Origin: Asterionellopsis glacialis
Lineage: Eukaryota > Bacillariophyta > Plagiogrammaphyceae > Rhaphoneidales > Asterionellopsidaceae
Assembly (NCBI GenBank): GCA_014885115.2
Contig: WKLE02005021.1
Coordinates: 83,324 to 147,323, forward strand
Direction of reading: 5' to 3'
Length of the DNA: 64,000 nt
The translations under genes were made by a program, and so were the position numbers. Below, in pieces: positions 43,206 to 54,529 of this stretch (its first letter is position 1; the number at the start of each line of letters is the position of its first letter). The notes beneath the pieces are model-generated. The model was not told the DNA's origin. It did no database searches and saw only the letters and a list, made by a program, of their open reading frames with translations.

Positions 43206-46200
43206 CTATGCACGCTTTCGCTTTCCTCTTCTCGTGTCTTCTTTTCTGATCTGTGAGTTATTAAGCTGGAACGAAAGTGGAGGCAAAGCAATTCCTGCCG
43301 TATTCTTGCCAACCACCGTAATTAGATCTTTCCATACGTGTTGCGGGATGAATTCTCGCCTGGAGGGTCGTTTTCCTTTTGGTGATGGCTTTGGGTCTGC
43401 AAAGTCAAATGGTCCCAATACAAAAGTACTGGGATCTGAAAGTCTTAGTGTAGCCCATGTGCTTTCGTCCTGCCTTTGTTTCGAGATCCTCCTCCAGCGT
43501 GCTTGGTCCCAAGGCAAGTCCATGTCATCATGACTTTGAGTCATAAATGTAACGATGTATTCCCCGTTTTCAATGTTGTCTGATCTGGGGCCAACCTGTA
43601 CAAGTCGAAGGTTGTATTTTGGTGGGTCACGTGAGAGGAAACGGACAAAAAATAGCTTGTCTATAGTTCGATTGATGGCATCAAGGAGTGGTTTCGGCTT
43701 TCTGAGAAGCCGAAAATCAACATGGCGAGTCTGATGTCCAGTGCTACCGGGTATCATATAATCTGCTTCACTTTCAGAGTCTGAGGAATCCTCGATTATG
43801 ATTATATTTTTTGTTGGTACCTTTTTATCTTTGGAACGGTTTGCCCTTTCCACGCCGCTACGATTATGAGGTGTCTCTAGAATACTTTTAGAGTTTGAAA
43901 AAGTTTCCCCTGGAATAATTTTGTTGGCTTGATCGCTGGTCCTACTCCTGACTTTGGACCTCTTTGAACGAACTAGATTCGAAGAACGTATTGGTGTATG
44001 CGTCAGACGAAAAGCGGTATTAGAAGACTTTGGGGTTTCATCAAAAGCATTTTGGTTGGTCTTTTCTCCAAATAAGCCAAACAGACCTACAGGGGATGCT
44101 AGTTTCGTCTTCCTAGCCTCTTTGTGTTGGTGCATATTTGGATTCAAATTCCTGTCTTTGGGGCTCCTTTTTAGTTGTTTTTGCGCCGGTTCCATAAAGC
44201 TTTCTCCATCAGTCTTTTTCTGGTCTGCATCTTGGATGATCTGTACTCGTGATAAAGAATCAGCAGCTTCAATGTTTTTGTTCTTGAACAATGATACAGA
44301 AGGTGATGATTCGTCCTTTTTCTCAAATGCGGTCTTGTGATGACCCTTCAGTTTTTCGATTTCCAATCGGGCTTGCTCTAGTTTCTGTGTTAACTTCAAT
44401 TCCCTTTCATCGAATTCTTTAGTTTGCCTCATCATTTCAGTTCGTAATCCAGCCATATCTTGAAGCAGCTCTTGGTTTTTCTCTTCCTTGTGTTGAATCT
44501 CGTCTTGCAATTGCTTACAAATGGCTTTACTTGAACATGCCCTCTTTTTGATACTGGCTTTGTACTTCTCTTGCAAGTCTATAGTTTTCATTTGATGGAG
44601 TTCGTCGAGCTTGCGCATATCAACGTCCTTTGATTTGCATTTCGCTTGTAGTTCTACTATGGCCAGTTGCATATCGTTCATCTGCTGAAGCAAGGACGCC
44701 TTTTCGTTAGCCGCTTGTTGAAGTTTTTCCTGCAACTCGGTCGCTTCCTCCCGTGCTTTGTTGTTTTCTCTTTCAAGTCTATCGCAATTCTCACAGTTTT
44801 TACCACTATTTGCGTTGTCGGTAACGTCTTTCTCATCGTCTCCCTGTGCAGTCTCCTCATGTGGTACACTACCTTGGGACTTTGTGGGAATAAGCATACC
44901 CAATGCTGCAGTTCCTTCTCCAACACCTTTCAAATGTTCCAAATGATTTGATATTTCATCAAAGAACACCTTTGAAGATTCTGGGATTTCATTGATACAA
45001 TCACCAGAGTTTGGATCCGCAACAGATTTTACAAGTCGACATGCATCAGTGAGGGCTGACCAGATAGGATGTTTGCTTTTCCTTGAAGACAATGATGTTG
45101 TACCATTGGAAGCTTTGCCTTCCGAAGCAACGAGTACAGTTGTCCAATCGATGCAGTGAGCACCATAGGATGCCTTGGGAGAATTTAAAAGTGACCAAAT
45201 CAAATCATTCCATGCCATGGATCCACGTAGGTAGTAATTGTCCGAAATAAATGATTTTGATTCTAGTGGAACCATTAACTTGCCATTGTATGCAACGTCG
45301 TTCTCCCATGATAATGGAGATCCACCCAAAAGAAGTAAACAAACAATATTCGCAATACTAAAAAAGTCCTTTTCAAAATGCCAATAGTGGCAGGCTTCTT
45401 CCTCTGCCTTTTCTTCTTCCTCATCTCTTTCATAGTTTGCTGGTATTGTACCCACAAGATGACATTCCTTCCAAAGTCCAGTACATTGCAATTGCCAACA
45501 TCCATTATTATTGAGTTTTGTGGAGGCGGGATCAGGATCAGTATCCGTAGTATTGCCCGTGGTCTTAGCTCCATCATCAGCACACCGACGACGAACTATT
45601 CGAAACGAATCTAATCCTAAATCATTATGTGCCACATTACACCTATGCAATTCACTTACAATTTGTAGTATGGATAATGTTATCCATGCCACTGTTTGTT
45701 CTGGAATTGGACCTGTATTAAATTGACAATGTAAGTTTAGTACATCCACTAATGTTCCCAAGGATATGATACTGTCATTGTCCTCAATACCATCATTATC
45801 TTTGAAAGCCTCTTGATTTGGTTGTGCCGTATCGATCTTTTCATTGTTGTTTTTGTTGTTGTTGTTGTTGTCATTTGGAGTACTAGTCAGTGAAAACATG
45901 GGTTCACCAATTGTAAAGGAAACATCATGATTCTGTTTTTTGTTGGGATTTGTCTTGATGAAGTTGAGAATATGATGTTTCCAAGCTTTTTCATCGTCGT
46001 CATCCGCATCACTATTCTCATCTACTTTTATAGTGGAACGCCATTGAGAACGTGTCAAGACACAAGGACAACACAATGATTCTGTTGTTCTATGAAGTTG
46101 AAAGGAAGGACTATCTTTCCTACTCTTGCTAAAATACTTTGGAGAAGACACCAATGTTGATAAGTGTGAAATATGATCGACACGATAACCAGTATCATCG

Positions 46201-47603
46201 TTATCACCATTGACAACTTTTTCTTTCCTGTTGTTATTATTTCGTTCATGTGGTCGTCGTAGTATTGGAGGAGGACTAAATGGAACATGCGAGGAAGCAA
46301 CTACAGAATCCATCCATTTTACATCTTCATATTTCTGAGAATGACGATCCTTACGAAAAGGCGTCGTGTCAGTTGTAGTCGGAGTAGGAGCGTCTGTATT
46401 GTCGATAACAATACCACCACACAACAAAAGAGATTCCTTGATGGGAGATTCAATCACTTCTAATACTTTGGAACCTGGTTTATGTATTCTCCCTGTTGGA
46501 ATACTTCTACCATCATCGCCGCCTGTTGGAATACTTCTACCATCATCGCCGCTATGATTGGATGTTGTGGTATTGTCATGACTGCTATTATTGTAATCAT
46601 TGTCACTGTCAACTAGAGTTTGTTGTTTCCGTACTAATGGTTCAGCTGTAGTATCTTCATCGTTTTCGTCTTCTTCTGTATCCATTGCAATTACAACGTC
46701 ATTTTCAGGTTGTGTAAGTAGTGGGTATCCATCATAATCATTATCATCATTATCGCTGTCATCATTCCCACAAATATCATTGCCATCACCATCATTATTG
46801 TTGTCGTTATTATGAGTGTCCTTGCTACTGGATAAGAATGATGTTTCATTCTCAGTAGCATCATTATTCGAGCATCTTGTGTTTAGTTGTTGAAACGGTA
46901 ACAACGACAAGGACGGTGGTGATTCCTTCGTATGAGTCTCTGTCTCACTATTGGTCTTGTTCTTATCCTCTGTTTCAGGAAGAAATGGTGTGACATCATT
47001 CAATGACAAAAATGAAGATTTCTTTTTGGTTTTGGTTTTGGTTTTGCGTTTTCTGGATCGAGAAGAGGAGGTTGTTGATTTTATTATTTGTACTTGTTGT
47101 TGTACGTTGTTTGGTTCTGTTAGTACTGTTGCTGTTGTTAATAATGATGGTGATGATGATGCATTATTCGTCGTTAGATTATTCTCAGTAGTAGTAGTAG
47201 TAGCTATAGTTGTTGGTGTGACCAAGGATACATTCTTTCGACCAGCAGGAGTTTCTGTTGTTGTGGCTGTTGTTGCTGCTGCTGCTGGTTTTGTCGTTTG
47301 AGGTTGACTTGTTGTTGATTTTTGGAGCAACTCTTGTGTTTGTGATACTTGCCTATTGTTATTGTTTTTATTATGACCACAATCATTATCGTCATCATGA
47401 AAATCAAAACTATCTCCTTTATGAATGAGGCGGCCGTCTTGACAATTGTTGCTGTTCGTGTTGCCTTTATTAGGGTCGTCAAACTCGACACTATCGTCCT
47501 TATTTTTCACATTCTCATGATGGTTGGTACTTTTTCGAATGGAAGAAGAAGAATCTGCAAGACAACCAACTCGACGAAATTGTGTACCATGAAGTCGTGG
47601 CAT
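43206..47603 (-). CDS. BUB1-like pseudokinase with central coiled coil
   Basis: Single exon, 1,465 aa. Residues about 1-600 are Asn/Asp/Thr-rich low complexity. About 605-865 resemble the BUB1/BUBR1 kinase C-terminal lobe: SLGTLVDVLNLH, then QIVSELHRCNVAHND and FEKDFFSIANIVCLLLLGG. The catalytic HxD is kept as HND, but the BUB1 DIKPDN becomes DLGLDS, losing the loop Lys and Asn. No clear VAIK Lys or DFG was found, so it is probably catalytically dead. About 935-1090 form a strong coiled coil beginning CENCDRLERENNKAREE. Residues about 1290-1440 form an unrecognised folded domain (NGEYIVTFMTQSHDDMDLPW). A spindle-checkpoint role is inference only. Other protein-kinase-like origins are possible. 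Confidence 0.58.
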   Translation of the reverse strand: MPRLHGTQFRRVGCLADSSSSIRKSTNHHENVKNKDDSVEFDDPNKGNTNSNNCQDGRLIHKGDSFDFHDDDNDCGHNKNNNNRQVSQTQELLQKSTTSQPQTTKPAAAATTATTTETPAGRKNVSLVTPTTIATTTTTENNLTTNNASSSPSLLTTATVLTEPNNVQQQVQIIKSTTSSSRSRKRKTKTKTKKKSSFLSLNDVTPFLPETEDKNKTNSETETHTKESPPSLSLLPFQQLNTRCSNNDATENETSFLSSSKDTHNNDNNNDGDGNDICGNDDSDNDDNDYDGYPLLTQPENDVVIAMDTEEDENDEDTTAEPLVRKQQTLVDSDNDYNNSSHDNTTTSNHSGDDGRSIPTGGDDGRSIPTGRIHKPGSKVLEVIESPIKESLLLCGGIVIDNTDAPTPTTTDTTPFRKDRHSQKYEDVKWMDSVVASSHVPFSPPPILRRPHERNNNNRKEKVVNGDNDDTGYRVDHISHLSTLVSSPKYFSKSRKDSPSFQLHRTTESLCCPCVLTRSQWRSTIKVDENSDADDDDEKAWKHHILNFIKTNPNKKQNHDVSFTIGEPMFSLTSTPNDNNNNNKNNNEKIDTAQPNQEAFKDNDGIEDNDSIISLGTLVDVLNLHCQFNTGPIPEQTVAWITLSILQIVSELHRCNVAHNDLGLDSFRIVRRRCADDGAKTTGNTTDTDPDPASTKLNNNGCWQLQCTGLWKECHLVGTIPANYERDEEEEKAEEEACHYWHFEKDFFSIANIVCLLLLGGSPLSWENDVAYNGKLMVPLESKSFISDNYYLRGSMAWNDLIWSLLNSPKASYGAHCIDWTTVLVASEGKASNGTTSLSSRKSKHPIWSALTDACRLVKSVADPNSGDCINEIPESSKVFFDEISNHLEHLKGVGEGTAALGMLIPTKSQGSVPHEETAQGDDEKDVTDNANSGKNCENCDRLERENNKAREEATELQEKLQQAANEKASLLQQMNDMQLAIVELQAKCKSKDVDMRKLDELHQMKTIDLQEKYKASIKKRACSSKAICKQLQDEIQHKEEKNQELLQDMAGLRTEMMRQTKEFDERELKLTQKLEQARLEIEKLKGHHKTAFEKKDESSPSVSLFKNKNIEAADSLSRVQIIQDADQKKTDGESFMEPAQKQLKRSPKDRNLNPNMHQHKEARKTKLASPVGLFGLFGEKTNQNAFDETPKSSNTAFRLTHTPIRSSNLVRSKRSKVRSRTSDQANKIIPGETFSNSKSILETPHNRSGVERANRSKDKKVPTKNIIIIEDSSDSESEADYMIPGSTGHQTRHVDFRLLRKPKPLLDAINRTIDKLFFVRFLSRDPPKYNLRLVQVGPRSDNIENGEYIVTFMTQSHDDMDLPWDQARWRRISKQRQDESTWATLRLSDPSTFVLGPFDFADPKPSPKGKRPSRREFIPQHVWKDLITVVGKNTAGIALPPLSFQLNNSQIRKEDTRRGKRKRA
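46492..46551. repeat. Two exact 30-bp in-frame tandem repeats
   Basis: Copies 46492-46521 and 46522-46551 are identical. On the minus strand they duplicate the peptide GGDDGRSIPT within the low-complexity N-terminus of the BUB1-like protein. Confidence 0.9.
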
Positions 47604-48214
47604 TATTATGTACCTGTATGAATGTATGTTTGAGATGATAGTATAGTGATTGTGATTGTTGTTGTGTGTTGAGGTTTTTGTGTGGTGATTGTTGTTGTGT
47701 ATTTATTGTGTGAAAGAAACAACTATTATCTATATCTTTGAAACCTTATAGCAAACCTCTTACAATTCCAATCGATAATTCTCTCTTGCTCTTTGTTGTA
47801 CTGTATGTTCTTGTTGACAAGTTTGTTCTTGATGAATGTGAAGATGGATGCATCGCCGTGTGAGACGACTGATTGTACTGTTCGGGGGGATGATTTGGGT
47901 GTGTATACAGTATCGTTGTCAATGTCTGCACAGTCTTGTAGAAAAAGAAGTTTTTGTTGATTTTAGCGATTCGTCCTACGTAATTAGTACGTAGACTACT
48001 CGTACTGTCTGTATGCCTGTGTGCTTGTCTTGTTGGGTCGAATACATATAAGTCAAAAGATGTGCTGATTTCTCTGTTTTGAGGAGGGTGGCGGGTCTTT
48101 TCTCTCTAGAGGGAAAATGTCTGACTAACGAGTACAGGTACTAATTGTACAGGTAATGGCAAGAGTACTCATACTGTCTGTCTATCGGGCGGGTCTTCTC
48201 AATACGACCCAATG

Positions 48215-48224
48215 TTTTCCCGCC
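48215..48224 (+). promoter_or_regulatory. E2F-type site in the BUB1-like / PDZ-PHD promoter
   Basis: TTTTCCCGCC is the classical E2F element, 241 bp upstream of the PDZ/PHD start and 612 bp from the BUB1-like start. Confidence 0.5.
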
Positions 48225-48292
48225 ATTCGAAACAACCTTTTTAGAAGAAGCAAACGACGCCGCACTACGGGTAGAACAACAAATAAATAATA

Positions 48293-48303
48293 GCGCGCCA
48301 AAA
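48293..48303 (-). promoter_or_regulatory. Second E2F-type site in the same promoter
   Basis: GCGCGCCAAAA (TTTTGGCGCGC on the minus strand) lies 162 bp upstream of the PDZ/PHD start and 69 bp from the TTTTCCCGCC site, in the opposite orientation. Confidence 0.5.
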
Positions 48304-48464
48304 CTTCTTTGGAAGTCGGCATCATGGAGAGAGAAACCAGCAGCGCACGGCGGGCAGCGCAGCTCTAAAGGTAACAATATACCACCATTTTCATTTTAGG
48401 AGCGCCGTCGCCAAAAGACCATCACCTCACCGAGAGATCAATAGCACTCTTTAAAAAGATATCC

Positions 48465-51400
48465 ATGATGCAAACTTCCAATGGTATCAACAGTTACGTT
48501 GATAACAACAATATTACTAATGATGATGACTCATCTGTCACAACAATGGGCAGTTATAATGATGATGACAGTTCCATTGATTTATTAGCACCATCACCGC
48601 CGCCCAAGAAAGAAAAGGAACAAGAACGACAACAGGGACACGCGACAATAACAACCATAACGGAAACAAGAGAAAATCAGCACCAATCTCCTCCCCAACC
48701 GCATCCATTTACCATGACAACAACAACAGCAACAGCAACAAGGAATGAAGAAGATTATTGCAATGACAATAATAACGATGCTACTAAAGATACTCACAAC
48801 ATGAGTGCCCCCCAAAAATCTTTACCACCCAAAAAACGACCGTCATCCTCCACATCATTCGTATGTCCCAAGAACCCAGTTGAAGAAGCTGTGGTACCCT
48901 CCTCCTCCTTATGGTCCTCCCCTTTTAAATCATTGGATACACCAAAGCAAGAGAAATCGACAGCAATCCTTTCATCCACCAATTTGACTACTCCGTGTAC
49001 TACTAAAACTGTGGGTCAACCCATCCCGACAGCAATATCCACAATGACACCCGTATCTACAGCTGCTACTGGTAGTCGTCATACTTTACTTTCTGGTACT
49101 ACTAGCCTTACATCATCATCTGCTGCTACCACTATGACTAGTAAGAATGTACAACAGCAAGAACAAGAGTATCCAAAAGTAGGAATGACTCCGAATGAGA
49201 ATAAAAACAATACTCCTTTGTTTTGTTCACCTGCTACACAAACACTAAATATCTTATCTCAACGTGATGTCAACGAGAATGGTGATGAAGATTTACGATA
49301 CGACATGTCTCAATTAGAACAAATACACAATGTAACAACTAATCCTACTACTACTACCACTAGTAGTAGTAGTAGTCCTATTCTCCAAAAGAAGGACAAC
49401 CATCCTGAACATGCTGCTACTAATGATAATAATATGAAGGATACTCAGGAAGGAATGCATATTAACAGCAACAAAAAGAGCAAAAGAGAACGACATCAAG
49501 ATAAAAAAGACACCAATATCAACAATACAAAAACGCAACATGTTAGAAGCAATACCAGTAAAGATATGGCTGTTGGTACGAAATCGACTCAGGCTGTACC
49601 TTCAACAAGAAGCAAAAGTAGTAGTACCAAACAAAAAAAGATCACTCAAAAAGAAAACAACCATGGTAAGAATAATTGGATTCCTCCCAAGACACAAAGG
49701 AAGAAACGAGAAAAGAGACGTAAAGAGAAACAACCCGATGATGCCAATTCTCCAAACTCTACCAAGAATTATACCATACCAAAGAAACCACAATATTCTT
49801 TTTCCTACATTCAGAGTCTCATTGGTAAGAACAATCAACTTGTAACAATGAATGATATCGACGCAATTGACAGTGATAATAACAAGGATTGTGATGGTAG
49901 TAAAAAATATTCATCCGCACTACCACTTCATGTGGTAATAGCAACAGCACAATATGAACTTTGTCATGCTAAAGCACACGATGTGAAAAAAATTGCCCAA
50001 GTACAAATGGGTCAAGTGGGCATACAATGCAAACATTGTTTAGGATATCCTCCACGTCGTGGTGGTAAATTTTTCTGTTCTGACATGGAACATTTCAGTT
50101 CCAATAGATACAGTACCTTTTTGCTAACTCATATATCTACAAAATGTAATCAATGTCCACTTAGGACACGTAAGGCTGTCATTCAGATGCAACAACAATA
50201 TGAATTGAACAAACAGAATCATAATAATAATGACCAAGAAGAAGAAGAAGAAGCACCGAAAAGTCAAGGTCGTCATGCAGTGAACCCAGTACGTGAATTC
50301 TTACATCGAGTGTGGAATCATTTACATCATGACAGCGATGAAAACGATAGTGACAACTGTAGTAACGATGACAACCAAGAAGAATGTTGCAGTATTACAC
50401 AAGATGATGGTGGTTTTGAATCAAATATTTTTACACAGGCATCACTATCTGCTCCTCCCATGTCACAACAAAATAATGATAATGACAGTGACAATGATAG
50501 TAGGATTACTACACGTCGCCAGTCTCACACAGATTCTTCATCGCATCCTGATTCAACAACTACTACTACTTCTAATATTTTTTCCATTGACAATTTGGTT
50601 GGTGACAATCCATTAATCAATTTGAAAGAAGATAAAGGTACTGTTCCTGATTTATGGTTGGTATTAACTGCACAGTTAGAACCTAAACCCATTAAAGAAC
50701 ATGAACAAGGTTTCCATGATTCTCGTTCTCTAATTTTACAGTGTAAGTATTGTAAGGGAAAGGCAAAGGCAAAACGTGGTGCCTATGGAAATTTTATGCT
50801 ATCACGAGCCAAAATTTTATCTCCTACCTGCTTTCATGTTGGTACACAAAAACATTTGATACACAGATGTCATGTTTGTCCTGAAAGTATACGAAATACA
50901 TTGGTCCAAATGAAAGGAATGGAATTCAAGAAGAAAAATTGCAAAGCAACCAAAAATTCTAAAAACGCGACCATTGAATTTTGGGAACGAGTTTTAAAAC
51001 GTGGTCTTACTCTTTCCGACAGTAGCCCCCAAAAAACAAAAATACCATCTTCCTTATCAGATGTAGAGGACCATAATACATCTGTATCTCGTATGGATAA
51101 AAACCAGGACTCTTTTCCAGTGCCTTTGGTCACACGAGGAAAACAGACTAGTTGGTCAAGTAAGAATGATAGATGTACAGATCCACTCAACGCAGGCAAA
51201 GTCAACAGCGAAGTACACGTACCCTTCGTTCGCCAAAATATTGAATTTACTCAACCGGGGACTCTTGGTATGGTCGTCTCTCGGGGACCTGTCACTTCTG
51301 ATGGTCAAAATACTTGTTTCGTACGGAAGGTATTGAAAGGAAGCCAAGCTGATAAGGCACAGCTACTTCCAGGAGATGTACTTGGTAGGATTTCTCTATC

Positions 51401-54345
51401 GACCGACAACAAGGAGTATCTTCCATATGATGAAGTTAAAACTTGGCCAACCTGTCCTCGTCCCATCACTTTTTCGATATTTAGACTTGAAAAGAGGGAA
51501 AAGAAATCATTCATGGGGAACATGTCGAATGGAGATGAGACACCGGAAGCAAGTTGTGAACACGCATCCTCTCCATTGAAAGAACTCTTGTATTTCTCCC
51601 AAAAGGAGGTCATGTGCAGTACAAACTCGTTAGAAAAACAAAAGGGAGAGACAGACAATGAAATTAGAGACAACTCAGCAAACGCATCCAAGAAGATAAT
51701 TCCGACGCCACATACGGAAAGGAATCCAAATACTGAAACAACGACGACAAGTTGTAAAAACTCATCCCTTCCATTGAAAGAGCTCATGCGCAGTACAAAC
51801 TCGATAGAAAAACAGAAAGGGAAGACTGACAATGAAACTAGGGACAACACAGCAAACGCACCCAAGAAGAAAAGTCCGATACCACATACGGAAATGAATG
51901 CAAATAACGAAACAACGAAAGTCCAAGAATCATCATTAGAAGTACCATTTTGTCGTGCATGCAAGGACAAGACCCACAACTCTCTTTATCATCATGCATT
52001 GTGCCCTAAAAACCCTCATTTTGACAACTCTGGAGCTGAAGAAGTGCTCGATAGTTTAAGGCGTGGCGTACAGAACAAATGCCCAGCATGCACATACCAC
52101 TATCAAAATGGACGGAAACCCAAACATCTAGCTCATTGTAAAAAATGCGATCGAAATAAGGAAGCAATTTCATCAAAAAATGAAACTACATATAAGAAGA
52201 GTACAAAAGGTACTCCAACTACATTGCCCACACAATTGAAGCAGAAAGGGCAGCCTCAGAACAAAACGAAAAACAGATTTTCCAAAAAAAAGAACTTGGC
52301 TGCAGGAAAAAACACAAAGGAGTTACAACAAGGGTCAAGGAAGCGAACCAATTCACAGAGGATAAACTTTGGAAAGGCTTCAAAGAACAAAAAAGCAAAA
52401 GGTTGTACATCTGATATTCTGCCCATAAGTGAAGACAACATAGCAAATCTTGCATCTTATGAGGCTGGTAATACTATCTCACCCGCACTACAACCGTCGA
52501 AAAGTACTTATGGAGATCAAGATTCAAATGGCAACAACGACACGCAGCCCGCAAAACCAAATTGGGTGTCCTGCCCGAACCCCTGGGGGCCGATGAACCA
52601 TAATGACAGAGATGTGGTACTGTTCTCTCCTTGTGGCGGTTTCACTCATCATGAAAGCATCTGTTCGTTAGAAAGATTTACCAGTGAACCATTTTGTATG
52701 AAATCCGACTACTATCGAACTCATACAAGTCCAGAAGAAGGATATCATGTTCTTAAATTAACACGGGATAGAATGTCACTTCGTCCTTGGGGGTTTTCAA
52801 TTCGGCGACATGATTTTGGTGGTGCCTGTCTGGTCCAAACAGTCGACCCCATGTCACCTGCTGAAGCAGCGGTAAGTTGAATGAACGCCAAAGGGCATAA
52901 ATACCTAAACTTATCGTTTTTAAACTCAAATGTCTATTTTCTTTGTTTCTGGTTTCTTGTAGAAACATATAGGAAGTCCAGAAAGACAACGGTCTTCCTC
53001 TGGACAGCGTGCATCCGGTTTAAATATAAATGATATGATAATCTGTATCAATGGTACAGAAGTCGGTGGGATGACTGAAGTTGGTCTATCTGTTGAATTG
53101 GAAACATGCGGTTCTGAGCTTCTTGCCATAGTTTCAAGATACAAAAACTCATCTGGTCTTGGAACTGTAGGGTCTCAAGTTCTTCTTGACCACGATGAAA
53201 AGGACCAAAAAAGCTTAGTCGAGTGGGCAGAGATTGGAGCTGGAAAGATATTCGATAGTAGTGATACACATAAGATTCAACCATTGCCAGAGACCTCTGT
53301 TCATTTAGCAGTCAAACTGGATGGCGAAGATCATGAACTAAGTAAAGAGGACTCTTTTATTCACCTTGAAACTTTGGAACAAGATTCAGATCACGACAAC
53401 GACAACAAAAATACAGACCAAGAATCGCCAAAACACAAACCTTCTGATTATGAGCTATTGCGACTTCGAAATATCGAAAGAAACAACACCCGCCTCAAAG
53501 AGCTTGGACTTTTGAAAGACAAGCCTGAAAAGTGGGGTACTAAAAGGACCGCAATCCAGAGCTCGACTCTTGTGTCTACTGAGCAAACTAAACCAACGGA
53601 AATACGTTCCAAGCGATCAAATAATAGTTCCAGTATAAACGAGGTTCGTGAACATTGCACTGATGGCTCTTCAACCGATAAAGCATCGCAAAGTTCAATT
53701 GACGAATCTTCTAGCAAAGGATTCGCCCAGAAGATTACAGAGGAAGATTTCAATAGCACAGAAGAAACTTTGAATAGTAATGATAGCGATGGATGGGAAG
53801 ATGATGAAGAACCATGGCTTGGGTGCATTTGTGGTACAATCCACCCGAAACCTGTGAAAGTCTTTTGGGTTCAATGTGATGACTGTGAGGCATGGTACAA
53901 TGTATCAAGCAAGTGTGTTGGGTTTAGTGAGAAAGAGGCTGAATCTCTGAGCACATGGAACTGTTTAGCGTGTTCTGGGTCTGACACCAACATTTTTCAC
54001 TCAAGCGTCTTCTCTCAAAAGTGTGGAGCTGTCAGTGAAGACGAAGCTTCTGAATCTTCAGCCTGCAACATTGGCACATTTCAGAAGGTGAGAGATGTAT
54101 ATGCATTAGGTACTGTAGTGAAAGTGTCAGCTAGGACCGGACCCAATGAGAATAAGCTTGGAGGAGTTGGCAGAGTATCCGCTGTCCACAATTTGCACAA
54201 TGGGGAAACATCATATGATATAAAGTACATTCTTGGAGGAAATGAACGAAATGTTGATCCTGATTCTTTTGAAGTCCACAACTTTGGCGCTAACTCACTT
54301 TCCGGTCGGCATTCAATTGGCACACGAAGTTCACGTTCGTCATAG
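48465..54345 (+). CDS. Large Cys-repeat / double PDZ / PHD-finger chromatin-type protein
   Basis: Exons 48465-52871 and 52963-54345 flank a 91-nt phase-0 intron that falls inside the second PDZ domain. The product is 1,929 aa. The first 500 residues are Ser/Thr/Asn-rich. Two copies of a Cys module follow: GIQCKHC...CNQCPLRTRKAV (about 515-580) and LQCKYCKGK...RCHVCPESIR (about 755-815). Such modules recur in heterokont proteins. Next come PDZ-1 (about 925-1005, LGMVVSRGP and LLPGDVLGRI), a duplicated Lys/Glu segment (about 1030-1150), a Cys/His-rich stretch (about 1160-1240) and PDZ-2 (about 1425-1510, RPWGFSIRRHDFGG then INDMIICINGTEVGG). A PHD finger (about 1755-1805, WVQCDDCEAWYN then WNCLACSG) and a Tudor-like tail (VKVSARTGP to YDIKYILGG) complete it. 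Histone-tail reading is inferred from the PHD finger. Confidence 0.8.
51549..51912 (+). repeat. Internal tandem duplication in the PDZ/PHD gene
   Basis: Two diverged in-frame units of roughly 60 residues each. Both contain PLKEL, then STNS(L/I)EKQKG(E/K)TDNE, then RDN(S/T)ANA and PHTE. The copies differ mainly by short indels. Confidence 0.75.
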
Positions 54346-54529
54346 GCACATCTATAGTTTTAATCCATTCAAGATTCTAACGTTTGAATATTCTATTCGC
54401 ATAAACTTGTCAAAATCAAAAACTTCCCGAACTCAACAAGGTCAAAATGAAATCCCACAATTTTCGCAGCTCAAATGTACAGTTTTATTTATGTATCGAA
54501 CACCACAACATCCTTCTAACAAATTCAAA

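Larger units (their letters stand above)
47604..48464. other. Divergent promoter between the BUB1-like and PDZ/PHD genes
   Basis: These 861 bp contain no supportable gene. Features are a GT-rich stretch (47640-47710), TCTCTCTAGAGGG near 48101, GTACAGGTAC strings near 48135, and two E2F-type sites (48215-48224 and 48293-48303). Confidence 0.5.

Noticed and set aside
51305..51979. 224-codon antisense frame with hydrophobic repeats
   Set aside because: It is antisense to the duplicated Lys/Glu segment of the PDZ/PHD gene; Glu/Lys codons read as Phe/Leu/Ser on the other strand.
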